Of a DNA stretch of 64,000 bases, positions 42,827 through 51,172 are shown one piece after another (positions within the stretch are counted from its first letter, which is position 1; every line of letters starts with the position of its first letter). This DNA is from Pseudomonas sp. CROZ-RG-20F-R04-15. GTDB lineage: Bacteria > Pseudomonadota > Gammaproteobacteria > Pseudomonadales > Pseudomonadaceae. Below the pieces are notes generated by a model, which was not told where the DNA came from, did no database searches, and worked only from the letters and a program-made list of their open reading frames with translations. The stretch spans positions 744,001 to 808,000 of the forward strand of contig NZ_JAKNQL010000001.1 in assembly GCF_022662375.1 (NCBI RefSeq), read 5' to 3'. Made by a program: the position numbers and the translations under genes.

Positions 42827-43942
42827 ATGAAGCGAATGGCCGGACTTTCCGCACTTGCCTTGATTATCTCCAGCACCAGTGGCTGCGGATGGGTCTGGGG
42901 GCCGGAAGGTTATTTCCGCGACCGTGGTAGCGATTACCTGCAAGCGCAACAGACTGCACCGATGCAACTGCCGCCGGAAGTCAGCACTTCCAAACGTCTG
43001 GATCCGCTGTTGCCGATTCCGCGTAACGTTGCTGATGACACCGACAAGGGCGAATACATTGTGCCGCGTCCTCAGCCGCTGTCGGCCGTTGCCGATGCCA
43101 GCGATTACTCGCTGCAGAAGAGCGGTGATTCGCGTTGGGTCGTGGCCCAGCATCCGCCGGCCGAAGTCTGGCCAGTGGCGGTGCAGTTCTTCCAGGACAA
43201 CGGTTTCCGTCTGGACGAACAGCGCCCGCAAACCGGCGAATTCACCACTACCTGGCAGCATTCCGATGAACTGTCCGCGTCCATGGCCAAGCGCCTGAGC
43301 GCAGCCGGCATTGCCAGCGACAGCGAAACCCGTGTGCGTGTTCGCATCGAGCCGGGCGTGCAGCGCAACACCAGTGAAATCTACGTGGTCAGCGCCGAGC
43401 GTCCTGCCGGCAGCACTGCCGATGTGGCCTTCACCAACCGTTCGGTCAACACGGGCCTGGACGCAGCACTGGTCGACGACATGCTCGCAAGCATGAGCCG
43501 GATCTCCGAGAAGGGCGGTTCGGTGTCGATGCTGGCCTCGCGTGATTTCGACACGCCAAGCCGTGTCAGCCTCAGCGAAGACGGCAGCGGTAACCCGGTG
43601 TTGAACGTCGGTACCGATCTTGACCGTGCCTGGTCGAGCGTTGGCCGCGCGCTGGAACAAGGCGAATGGCGCGTTGAAGACATCAACCGCAGCCTCGGCC
43701 TGTACTACATCAACCTGGCCGAAAAAGCCGAGAAGAAAGACGACAAGCCTGGTTTCTTCAGCAGCCTGTTCGGCAGTGCGCCGAGCAAGGAAGAAGTTGA
43801 AGCCCGTGCCGAGCGTTATCAGGTTCGCCTGAGCAAGGTTGGCGAGAACATTCAGGTGACCGTCGAGAAAAACATCAACACCGTCGCGCCGGCTGAAGTG
43901 GCACGCAAAGTGTTGAGCGTGATTCAGGACAACCTGGGCTGA
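42827..43942 (+). CDS. bamC: Outer membrane assembly lipoprotein BamC
   Basis: A 371-residue lipoprotein of the BAM complex. Signal peptide MKRMAGLSALALIISSTSGC with lipidated Cys at about 20, an unstructured N-terminal stretch, and two helix-grip domains (around 90-210 and 240-365). Follows dapA closely in the conserved dapA-bamC-purC order. Confidence 0.92.
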   Translation: MKRMAGLSALALIISSTSGCGWVWGPEGYFRDRGSDYLQAQQTAPMQLPPEVSTSKRLDPLLPIPRNVADDTDKGEYIVPRPQPLSAVADASDYSLQKSGDSRWVVAQHPPAEVWPVAVQFFQDNGFRLDEQRPQTGEFTTTWQHSDELSASMAKRLSAAGIASDSETRVRVRIEPGVQRNTSEIYVVSAERPAGSTADVAFTNRSVNTGLDAALVDDMLASMSRISEKGGSVSMLASRDFDTPSRVSLSEDGSGNPVLNVGTDLDRAWSSVGRALEQGEWRVEDINRSLGLYYINLAEKAEKKDDKPGFFSSLFGSAPSKEEVEARAERYQVRLSKVGENIQVTVEKNINTVAPAEVARKVLSVIQDNLG

Positions 43943-43948
43943 TCAACC

Positions 43949-44710
43949 ATGCGTTTTGCCGTTCTCGGCAGCGGTAGCCAAGGGAACGGCACGCTGATCG
44001 CCAGTGCTGATACGTACGTGCTGGTGGATTGTGGTTTTTCCCTGCGGGAAACCGAAAAACGCCTGTTGCGCCTGGGTGTGAACCCGGCGCAACTGAGCGC
44101 GATACTCGTAACCCACGAACATGCCGACCACGTGCATGGCGTGGGTTTGCTGTCTCGGCGCTACAATCTACCGGTCTACCTCAGTCGCGGCACACTGCGC
44201 GGGATGCGTAAACCGATTGAACCCGCAGGCTTCCTGGCCGGCGGCGAGCAACTGCAGATCGGTGCACTGAACATCGGGGTCATTGCCGTGGCCCATGATG
44301 CGCAGGAGCCGACCCAGTATGTCTTCAGTGATCACGAGCAGCGGCGCTTCGGCCTGCTGACCGACCTGGGATCCTACTGCGAGCGGGTGCTGGACGGTTA
44401 TCGGGACCTCGATGCGTTGATGATCGAGTCAAACCATTGTCGCGACATGCTGGCCCGTGGTCATTACCCGTACTTTCTCAAGCAGCGGGTGGGCGGCGAG
44501 CTGGGACATTTGAACAACCATCAGGCGGCATTCCTGGTGTCGGAGTTGGGCTGGCAGGGCTTGCAACACCTTGTCCTGGCTCATCTGAGCAGCAAGAACA
44601 ACCTGCCGCAGCTGGCCCGGCAATGTTTTGTCGACACCCTCGGGTGCGACCCGGACTGGCTGCAACTGGCCGATCAAGATTCAGGGCTCGACTGGCGCCA
44701 CATCGCCTAG
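43949..44710 (+). CDS. Metallo-beta-lactamase-fold hydrolase
   Basis: A 253-residue MBL-fold protein. The metal site is THEHADHVHG (His56, His58, Asp60, His61), with a further His/Asp in AVAHDAQEPTQYVF and LTDLGSY. It resembles the YycJ/WalJ and PhnP-like group (MRFAVLGSGSQGNGTLIA at the start); nuclease or phosphodiesterase activity is possible. Lies 6 bases after bamC and 28 bases before purC. Confidence 0.88.
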   Translation: MRFAVLGSGSQGNGTLIASADTYVLVDCGFSLRETEKRLLRLGVNPAQLSAILVTHEHADHVHGVGLLSRRYNLPVYLSRGTLRGMRKPIEPAGFLAGGEQLQIGALNIGVIAVAHDAQEPTQYVFSDHEQRRFGLLTDLGSYCERVLDGYRDLDALMIESNHCRDMLARGHYPYFLKQRVGGELGHLNNHQAAFLVSELGWQGLQHLVLAHLSSKNNLPQLARQCFVDTLGCDPDWLQLADQDSGLDWRHIA

Positions 44711-44738
44711 CCCACCTACTTAGCAAGCGGAGCCCATC

Positions 44739-45452
44739 ATGGAAAAACGTGAAGAACTCTACCGCGGCAAAGCCAAATCGGTTTACAAGACCGACGACGC
44801 TGACCGCTTGATCCTGCTGTTTCGCAACGACACCTCGGCGTTCGACGGCAAGCGCATCGAGCAGCTCGACCGCAAAGGCATGGTCAACAACAAGTTCAAC
44901 GCCTTCATCATGCAGAAACTCGAAGCGGCCGGCATCCCGACCCAATTCGACAAGCTGCTGGCCGACAACGAAGTCCTGGTGAAGAAGCTCGACATGATCC
45001 CGGTCGAGTGCGTTGTGCGTAACTACGCTGCCGGCAGCCTGGTCAAGCGTCTGGGCGTCGAAGAAGGCCTGAAGCTCAACCCTTACACCTTCGAACTGTT
45101 CCTGAAGGACGACGCCAAGGGCGACCCGTTCATCAACGAATCCCACGTCGTGGCATTCGGCTGGGGCACCGCCGAGCAACTGGTTCGCATGAAAGAACTG
45201 TCGCTCAAGGTCAACGAAGTCCTGACCAAACTGTTCGACGACGCCGGCCTGCTGCTGGTCGACTTCAAGCTTGAATTCGGCGTGTTCAGTGACGGTTCCA
45301 TCGTCCTCGGCGACGAGTTCAGCCCGGACGGCTGCCGTCTGTGGGACAAGGACACCAAGAAGAAGATGGACAAAGACCGCTTCCGCCAAGGCCTCGGTGA
45401 TGTCATCGAAGCCTATGAAGAAGTCGCCAATCGTCTGGGCGTACCGCTTTAA
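44739..45452 (+). CDS. purC: SAICAR synthetase
   Basis: A 237-residue phosphoribosylaminoimidazole-succinocarboxamide synthase of purine synthesis. Signatures include [31 protein letters not shown], the aspartate-binding [21 protein letters not shown] and [31 protein letters not shown]. Length equals the bacterial family. Last gene of the dapA-bamC-MBL-purC run. Confidence 0.97.
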   Translation: MEKREELYRGKAKSVYKTDDADRLILLFRNDTSAFDGKRIEQLDRKGMVNNKFNAFIMQKLEAAGIPTQFDKLLADNEVLVKKLDMIPVECVVRNYAAGSLVKRLGVEEGLKLNPYTFELFLKDDAKGDPFINESHVVAFGWGTAEQLVRMKELSLKVNEVLTKLFDDAGLLLVDFKLEFGVFSDGSIVLGDEFSPDGCRLWDKDTKKKMDKDRFRQGLGDVIEAYEEVANRLGVPL

Positions 45453-45497
45453 TCGACGCAAGCATCTGATAGCACGAAGAAATTTTCGAAAGAGGGT

Positions 45498-45525
45498 TTG
45501 CTTTCGGTAAAAGTGTTGTTATGAT
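45498..45525 (+). promoter_or_regulatory. tRNA-Ser promoter
   Basis: TTGCTT (45498-45503), 16 bases, TATGAT (45520-45525), followed by a GC-rich discriminator (GCGCGCC) 10 bases before the tRNA. The GC-rich discriminator is typical of stringently controlled tRNA genes. Confidence 0.7.
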
Positions 45526-45535
45526 GCGCGCCGTT

Positions 45536-45625
45536 GGAGAGATGCCAGAGTGGCCGAATGGGACGGATTCGAAATCCGTTGTACCTTCACCGGTACCTAG
45601 GGTTCGAATCCCTATCTCTCCGCCA
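45536..45625 (+). tRNA. tRNA-Ser (CGA anticodon)
   Basis: 90 nt with encoded CCA. Acceptor GGAGAGA pairs with TCTCTCC, discriminator G; the anticodon loop TTCGAAA gives CGA; a long variable arm (TACCTTCACCGGTA region) marks it as serine; the T-loop has GGTTCGAATCC. Confidence 0.95.
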
Positions 45626-45634
45626 TTACATAGA

Positions 45635-45670
45635 AAAAGCCCCGTAGCTGAGAAGCTACGGGGCTTTTTT
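45635..45670 (+). terminator. Rho-independent terminator of tRNA-Ser
   Basis: AAAAGCCCCGTAGCT, loop GAGA, AGCTACGGGGCTTTT with further T, starting 10 bases after the tRNA. Confidence 0.92.
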
Positions 45671-45792
45671 GTTTCCTGTGTCATTAAAACAATAACTCCT
45701 GGATATCGTAGTTGATGTCTGTTCGTACATAACTCTCGGAGTTTGCCTACAACCTGGGCACTGTTTACTCAATTATCCTGATACCCGCTTAA

Positions 45793-45995
45793 ATGCATAA
45801 CCAACAACACCGCTTCCAATTTTTGGACAAGCGGCGTTTCTGTTTGTGCCTAGAGGGCGCTTCACGTATCCGCAACAGTTCGAACTCAGCGGTGTGGTCG
45901 CGACTTTCCACCGTCCCCACCCAGACAAAGAAGCAAAGCCCTATCAGGTTCGCGATGCTCGGGCTTTCCTTGAACAAGCAGGAGTCTTTCCATGA
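45793..45995 (+). pseudogene. Decayed hicA toxin gene
   Basis: Two frames together give a broken HicA of the longer type. From the ATG at 45793 one frame reads MHNQQHRFQFL... to EGASRIR; after a one-base shift the other frame continues ELSGVVATFHRPHPDKEAKPY and QVRDARAFLEQAGVFP, then TGA at 45993-45995. The HRPHP..KEA and FLE.AGV signatures are typical of HicA. About 50 bases appear to be missing from the N-terminal half. The stop overlaps the hicB start as ATGA, the normal hicAB arrangement. Confidence 0.75.
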
Positions 45996-46324
45996 ACGTG
46001 ATGAATTACAACGGGTATGCGGCCCGAATCGAATATAGCGATGAAGACGGCCTGTTTGTTGGTCACATCGCCGGCATCAAGGATGTTGTAGGTTTTCATG
46101 GGGAGTCAGTTAGAGAGCTTCGGACAGCTTTTGAAGAAGCGGTTACTGATTATCTGGATACCTGTTCCAAGCTCGGTCGAGCCCCACAGAAGCCTTACTC
46201 CGGAAACCTAAGCCTGCGTTTAGCTCCCGCACTTCATGCAACCGTTGCGATCAAAGCGCAGTTGGCTCGCAAAAGTATCAATCAGTGGGTGGCTGATATT
46301 CTTGACCGTGAAGTGCATGCCTGA
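45992..46324 (+). CDS. hicB: HicB family antitoxin, toxin partner decayed
   Basis: A 110-residue HicB-type protein. The N-terminal half has YAARIEYSDEDGLFVGHIAGIKDVVGFHGESVRELRTAFEEAVTDYLD; the C-terminal ribbon-helix-helix-like part has NLSLRLAPALHATVAIKAQLARKSINQWVADIL. It overlaps the remnant hicA as ATGA. It appears intact although its toxin is broken, so it is an orphan that could still act on other HicA proteins or as a repressor. Confidence 0.88.
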   Translation: MNVMNYNGYAARIEYSDEDGLFVGHIAGIKDVVGFHGESVRELRTAFEEAVTDYLDTCSKLGRAPQKPYSGNLSLRLAPALHATVAIKAQLARKSINQWVADILDREVHA

Positions 46325-46387
46325 TCTGGCATGTGATCGAGCCGAACCTTGCGCGTCGCACTGATGCTCTCAGCGCACCGAGGATAA

Positions 46388-46422
46388 AAAAGCCCCACAG
46401 GCCATACGGCTGTGGGGCTTTT
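46388..46422. terminator. Bidirectional terminator between hicB and DUF1508 gene
   Basis: AAAAGCCCCACAG (46388-46400), loop GCCATACGG, CTGTGGGGCTTTT (46410-46422). It serves the orphan hicB on the plus strand and the DUF1508 gene on the minus strand. Confidence 0.85.
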
Positions 46423-46473
46423 GCATTTCACAGGGTTACATCACCCTGTGCGTCCGATCATTCGCTTTCGCGA

Positions 46474-46665
46474 TTAAATCTCCTTAACCGGCGTCTCCCC
46501 CTGCACAGCCTTGATCAACCCGATCACATGCAAGCAATCCGCCTTGTTCACATAAGACTCGCCACTGGCGATCGTCTCGTGATTACCCGCCCTCAACCTC
46601 CAGCGCCATTGTCCCTTGCCGGTACTCGGGGTGCCTCTGGATTGCCTGTAAATCTCGAAATACAT
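46474..46665 (-). CDS. DUF1508 (YegP-like) small protein
   Basis: A 63-residue protein matching DUF1508: MYFEIYRQSRGTPSTGKGQWRWRLRAGNHETIASGESYVNKADCLHVI shows the typical W-RWRL...N.E.IASGE.Y..K..C pattern. Many members have two such repeats; this has one. Function unknown. The 278 bases between this gene and the GT2 gene hold no other recognisable feature. Confidence 0.85.
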   Translation of the reverse strand: MYFEIYRQSRGTPSTGKGQWRWRLRAGNHETIASGESYVNKADCLHVIGLIKAVQGETPVKEI

Positions 46666-46943
46666 TCAGTTCGCTCCATGCGATTGATTTTGTGCGACAG
46701 CCTGTGTGGCGCATGGTCGCAAGCCTAGCGCAGAGGGTTTTTTTGGCTATCGGACATTTGTTTCCAATCGTTCGCGGATGTTTCTGAAGGGCGCGGGCCA
46801 GAGCGCATGGATCAGCGTCTGGATTGGCCAATATGACGCCGTCTGCTCCTTGCAACGCCGTCGACGCTCCTGCTTAATACGGGACGGCTCATGGCGTCGA
46901 ACAGCGTTCGGCGACCGACAAACACTATAAAAAGAGCACTCCT

Positions 46944-47909
46944 TTGACCGAGCACGGAACGCAACAGGCCGGGCAGGTAACGTTATCGCTGGTGGTCCCC
47001 GTATTTAACGAGGAGGACAGTCTCGACACGTTTCTGCGGCGCATCAATGAAGTCTTTCGGGCACAGACGTTGATCGATCTTGAGCTGGTGTTCGTCAACG
47101 ACGGCAGCACCGATGCCACGCTCGAACGCTTGCTCGAACATCAGCGCCAGGATGCGCGTCTGCGCATCGTCGACCTGAGCCGCAACTTCGGCAAAGAAGC
47201 GGCGTTGTCTGCCGGTTTGCAGATCGCCACCGGGCAGATCGTCGTGCCGATCGATGCTGACTTGCAGGATCCCCCGGAAGTCATTCTGCAAATGATCGAG
47301 CGCTGGCGTGAGGGTTATGAAGTGGTGCTCGGTCACCGCATCAGTCGTCGCAGCGACACCTGGGCCAAGCAGACTTCCGCTCACTGGTTCTACCGCCTGC
47401 ACAACAAAATTGCCGAACAGCCTTTGCCCGAAAACGTCGGCGATTTTCGTCTGATGGATCGCTGCGTGGTCGATGCCTTGCTGACGTTGCCCGAATCCCG
47501 GCGCTTCATGAAAGGCCTGTTTGCCTGGGTCGGCTTTCGCACCACCCACGTCGATTACGAACGTCCGGAGCGCGTGGCGGGGCAGAGCAAGTTCAATGGC
47601 TGGCGGCTGTGGAATTTCGCGCTGGAGGGCATCACCAGTTTCAGCACCGAGCCATTGCGGGTCTGGACGTATGTCGGCGCGCTGGTATCGCTGGTGTCTT
47701 TTGCCTTTGCCATTTTCATTGTCGTGCGCACATTGATTCACGGTGTCGACATGCCCGGTTATGCCTCGCTGATGGTGGCCGTGACCTTTCTCGGTGGGCT
47801 GCAATTGATTGGCATCGGAGTGCTCGGCGAGTACCTGGGCCGCACCTATATCGAATCCAAACGCCGGCCGGTTTTTCTGGTGCGTCGCGTCTACGACCCC
47901 AAGGACTGA
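46944..47909 (+). CDS. Family 2 glycosyltransferase (GtrB/DPM-type)
   Basis: A 321-residue enzyme transferring a sugar from a nucleotide donor to undecaprenyl phosphate. The GT2 domain has LSLVVPVFNEEDSLDTFL, FVNDGSTDAT and the DxD-like PIDADLQDPPEV; two C-terminal membrane segments lie at about 235-260 and 270-295, as in GtrB. The frame opens with a TTG at 46944 (TEHGTQQAGQ...), the only suitable start; no strong SD is visible. First gene of a four-gene operon with a methyltransferase, GtrA and DUF6311. Confidence 0.88.
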   Translation: MTEHGTQQAGQVTLSLVVPVFNEEDSLDTFLRRINEVFRAQTLIDLELVFVNDGSTDATLERLLEHQRQDARLRIVDLSRNFGKEAALSAGLQIATGQIVVPIDADLQDPPEVILQMIERWREGYEVVLGHRISRRSDTWAKQTSAHWFYRLHNKIAEQPLPENVGDFRLMDRCVVDALLTLPESRRFMKGLFAWVGFRTTHVDYERPERVAGQSKFNGWRLWNFALEGITSFSTEPLRVWTYVGALVSLVSFAFAIFIVVRTLIHGVDMPGYASLMVAVTFLGGLQLIGIGVLGEYLGRTYIESKRRPVFLVRRVYDPKD

Positions 47910-47912
47910 CAC

Positions 47913-48623
47913 ATGGATCTCAAGGAAACCGACATCCTCGGCGACAGCATCAACGAGCATTGGTATTACTGCTCGAAAGCTGCAGCCACCAGGCGATTGC
48001 TGGGCGATGCCCGGATCAGCCGAATCCTCGATGTCGGCGCCGGCTCGGGATTTTTTTCCCATCATTTGCTGACGCATACCGATGCACGTGAAGCGTGGTG
48101 CGTGGACATCAGTTATCCCGCCGACTCCAGCGCGACCACTGCCGGCAAACCGGTGCATTACCGTCGCGCAATTGAAACCATCAATGCCGATCTGGTGCTG
48201 CTGATGGACGTGCTGGAGCATGTCGATGACGACCTCGGCTTGCTCAAGATGTATGTCGATAAAGTGCCATCGGGCAGTCGATTCCTGATGACAGTGCCGG
48301 CATTCCAGTTCCTGTGGAGTGGTCACGACGACTTTCTCGAACACAAGCGCCGCTACACTCTGGCGCAGTTCGAAACACTCGCTCGCGATGCCGGTTTGAC
48401 AGTGCAGCGTGGGGCCTATTATTTCGGTGCGGTGTTCCCGATTGCGGCGGCGTTGCGATTGGTGCCGCAAAGCGCCCAGACCCAGCCGGCGCGTTCGCAA
48501 CTCAAGCGCCATCATCCGCTGGTGAATGGCGTGCTCAAGACCTTGTGCAGCCTTGAGTTGCCGTTGATGGGCATGAACCGTCTCGCCGGTTTGAGTGTTT
48601 TTGTGTTGGCGCAAAAGCCGTGA
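47913..48623 (+). CDS. Class I SAM-dependent methyltransferase
   Basis: A 236-residue methyltransferase with motif I RILDVGAGSGFFSHHLL (about 37-53) and VLLMDVLEHVDDDLGLL; the C-terminal half has a hydrophobic segment YYFGAVFPIAAALRLVP, perhaps for membrane contact. Its place between a GT2 and a GtrA flippase suggests a substrate in lipid-linked sugar synthesis; unproven. Start 3 bases after the GT2 stop; overlaps gtrA by 4 bases (GTGA). Confidence 0.88.
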   Translation: MDLKETDILGDSINEHWYYCSKAAATRRLLGDARISRILDVGAGSGFFSHHLLTHTDAREAWCVDISYPADSSATTAGKPVHYRRAIETINADLVLLMDVLEHVDDDLGLLKMYVDKVPSGSRFLMTVPAFQFLWSGHDDFLEHKRRYTLAQFETLARDAGLTVQRGAYYFGAVFPIAAALRLVPQSAQTQPARSQLKRHHPLVNGVLKTLCSLELPLMGMNRLAGLSVFVLAQKP

Positions 48624-49006
48624 CTTCAGGGGAAAAATCAGCGCTGCTCCAGCGTGGTTTGCGCTTTGCCCTGACCGGTCTGTTCGTCACTGCGCTGCAC
48701 GCGCTGGTGGCGGTGCTGTTCATCAACTTCATCGCCGCGCAACCGCCGCTTGCCAACGGTGTGGCGTTTGCCGTGGCGACGGTGGTGTCCTACGTAATCA
48801 ACACCACCTGGAGTTTTTCTGCCCGGCTGCACGGGCGAACACTGCGGCGTTTTCTGCTGGTGTCCACGGGTGGTTTCTTCCTCGCGATGTTCGTTGCCTG
48901 GGCGGCGCAGATTGCCGGGTTGCCCTACCTGCTGGGCATCGTTGCAGTCGCGCTGACGATTCCGGCATTCACTTTTGTCTTGCACAATTTCTGGACGTAT
49001 CGATGA
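48620..49006 (+). CDS. GtrA family flippase-like protein (GTG start)
   Basis: A 128-residue protein with four membrane segments of the GtrA family (PF04138): FALTGLFVTALHALVAVLFI, ANGVAFAVATVVSYVINTTWSF (the typical NF..WSF motif), LLVSTGGFFLAMFVAWAAQ and the ending TFVLHNFWTYR. GtrA proteins are thought to flip undecaprenyl-linked sugars. Starts with GTG overlapping the preceding stop; its own stop overlaps the next ATG (ATGA). Confidence 0.9.
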   Translation: MTSGEKSALLQRGLRFALTGLFVTALHALVAVLFINFIAAQPPLANGVAFAVATVVSYVINTTWSFSARLHGRTLRRFLLVSTGGFFLAMFVAWAAQIAGLPYLLGIVAVALTIPAFTFVLHNFWTYR

Positions 49007-51099
49007 AGGATTTAGCAAAGCATCCGGCGTTCGGCGTTCTGCCGTTGTTGCTCGGCGTGTTTGCGTTCTTCTGCGTGATCGGGCCGCAAGCGCTGGATCC
49101 GCAAAACATTGCCTGGCTGGAGCAGGGCGATCCGGCAACGCATTATCTGGGCTGGGAATATTTCCGCCATTCACCCTGGACCTTTCCGCTCGGGCTCAAC
49201 CCGTTCTATGGTCTGGAACTGGGCAATTCGATCATTTTTTCCGACTCCAATCCGCTGCTGGCGCTGCTGTTCAAGCCGTTCAATGAGTGGTTACCGGCGA
49301 CCTTCCAGTATTTCGGCCTGTGGCTGCTGGTGTGTTTCGTACTGCAAGCCTGGTTCGCCTGGAAACTGCTGGGGTTGATGACCGGCAATCCGCTGATTCG
49401 CTTGCTGGGCACCGGATTGCTGGTGGTCTCACCACCGATGTTCCTGCGCATGGGCGGACACCTTTCTCTGTCCGGGCATTTTCTGATCCTGGCGGCGCTG
49501 TACCTGGCGTTGTTGCCGAACCTGTCTCGACGTCGTCTGGCCTGGGGCGCGTTACTGGCGGTGACGGCGATGGTGCATGCGTACCTGCTGGCGATGGTGG
49601 CGCTGATCTGGGTGGCGGATCTGCTTGGCAAGACCTTCAGCCAACAACTGACTCGGCGCCAAGGGCTGCTCGAAGGCGTTTCGCTGTTTGCCGTGGTGAG
49701 CGTGTGTTGCTGGCAGGCCGGGTACTTCGCCATTGCTGACGGCGGGCAATCCGGTGGTTTCGGTTTGTACCGGATGAACCTGCTGTCGCCATTGGATCCG
49801 GCAGGCTGGTCGTTCATTTTGCCGAATCTGCCGAAAGCCAGCGGCGATTACGAAGGCTTCAACTACCCGGGCCTCGGCGTGCTGTTGCTGGTGCCGTTGG
49901 CACTGATTGCCTGGGTGAGGAACCGCAAGCCGCTGAAGGAAGAGCTGCGCGTTCGCCCCTGGTTGTTGCTGGCGTTGCTCGGATTGGCGTTGTTCGCGTT
50001 ATCGAACCAGATCGGTGTCGGCGCGCACACGTTCAGCTACCCGCTGCCGAAAATCGCCCTCAAACTGGCCAATGTCTTTCGCGCTTCGGGACGGATGTTC
50101 TGGCCGGTGTTGTACGCGCTCATCCTGATGGTGATGTTCCTGCTGGTGCGCGGTTACCGGCCACGCATCGTCGTCGCGCTGCTGGCACTGGCATTGACGA
50201 TACAGATTGTCGACACACGCAACGGCTGGATGGGTTTGCGCAACAGCAAGATGATCACGCCCTCCGCAGAATGGGCAACGCCGATGCACGATCCGTTCTG
50301 GGCGAGTGCAGCGGCGCATTACTCGAAGGTGCGCAGTCTGATGCCACAGAATCAGTCCGAACGCTGGCAAGTGATTGCCGATTTCGCCGCGACCCATGGC
50401 CTGAAAACCGATGCTGTCTATTTGGGGCGCATGAGTGCCAAAGCACTGGATCAGGCCCGGCAGAAAACGCAGCGCATGCTCGACTCAGGGCAATACGATG
50501 CCGACTCGTTGTACATACTCGACGATTCCGTGCTGGCCGATGCTGCGAAAAGCGTCAACAGTGAAACCGATCTGCTGACCAGAGTAGATGACCTGGTGGT
50601 GCTGGCGCCGGGCTGGAAGCGCTGTTCGCAATGCTTGAGCATGCCGGATGAAGGTCGGCGAATGTCATGGATGGCGCTGTCCCGTCCCGGTCAGGTGATG
50701 ACGTTCAACCACACTACCCGGCAGCTCAGCAGCGGTTGGTCGACCCCGGAAAACTGGGGAACATGGTCTGCGGGGCAGCAAGCGCAGGTCGACTTGCGGG
50801 TGACACCCGAGGCACGCTCGATTGCGCTGGAGGTCATGGCATTCGTTCTGCCGCAACACCCGGCGCAGCGAGTGATTGTCAGTTTGAATGGCGAGCAGGT
50901 GCTGACCACGCGGCTGACGCAACTTCAGGATAATCAACTGGAAATCCCGATCCCTGCGGCGATCCGCGAGCAACTGGTGGACAATGATCGTCTGACGATC
51001 GAGCTGCGATTACCCGACGCCATCAGTCCGCAACAATTGGGCCTGAACGACGATTCACGGGTCATGGGCCTGGGCTTGAAACGCTTGACGGTGAACTGA
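49003..51099 (+). CDS. DUF6311 family polytopic membrane protein
   Basis: A 698-residue protein with about 10 membrane segments in the first 420 residues and a soluble, probably periplasmic C-terminal part of about 270 residues. The first loop has an acidic, conserved EQGDPATHYLGWEYFRHSPW and FSDSNPLLA, reminiscent of GT-C glycosyltransferases; PPMFLRMGGHLSLSGHF is a second hallmark of DUF6311. A sugar-transfer role is inferred. The true start is the ATG at 49003 overlapping gtrA; the longer frame to 48595 lies over gtrA and was rejected. Confidence 0.85.
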   Translation: MKDLAKHPAFGVLPLLLGVFAFFCVIGPQALDPQNIAWLEQGDPATHYLGWEYFRHSPWTFPLGLNPFYGLELGNSIIFSDSNPLLALLFKPFNEWLPATFQYFGLWLLVCFVLQAWFAWKLLGLMTGNPLIRLLGTGLLVVSPPMFLRMGGHLSLSGHFLILAALYLALLPNLSRRRLAWGALLAVTAMVHAYLLAMVALIWVADLLGKTFSQQLTRRQGLLEGVSLFAVVSVCCWQAGYFAIADGGQSGGFGLYRMNLLSPLDPAGWSFILPNLPKASGDYEGFNYPGLGVLLLVPLALIAWVRNRKPLKEELRVRPWLLLALLGLALFALSNQIGVGAHTFSYPLPKIALKLANVFRASGRMFWPVLYALILMVMFLLVRGYRPRIVVALLALALTIQIVDTRNGWMGLRNSKMITPSAEWATPMHDPFWASAAAHYSKVRSLMPQNQSERWQVIADFAATHGLKTDAVYLGRMSAKALDQARQKTQRMLDSGQYDADSLYILDDSVLADAAKSVNSETDLLTRVDDLVVLAPGWKRCSQCLSMPDEGRRMSWMALSRPGQVMTFNHTTRQLSSGWSTPENWGTWSAGQQAQVDLRVTPEARSIALEVMAFVLPQHPAQRVIVSLNGEQVLTTRLTQLQDNQLEIPIPAAIREQLVDNDRLTIELRLPDAISPQQLGLNDDSRVMGLGLKRLTVN

Positions 51100-51172
51100 C
51101 GCACTGTGGCGATGGACGCCGGGGCCTGCGCCTTTCTACACTGCCGGTATTCCGGGGGGTAGGGGGTAAAGG

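Noticed and set aside
46983..48614. 543-codon open frame antisense to the GT2 and methyltransferase genes
   Set aside because: No domain, no SD, composition typical of a shadow frame; both genes beneath are clear.
48595..49002. 5' extension of the DUF6311 frame over the gtrA gene
   Set aside because: The extension does not resemble a protein and runs over GtrA in another frame; the ATGA overlap at 49003 gives the natural start.
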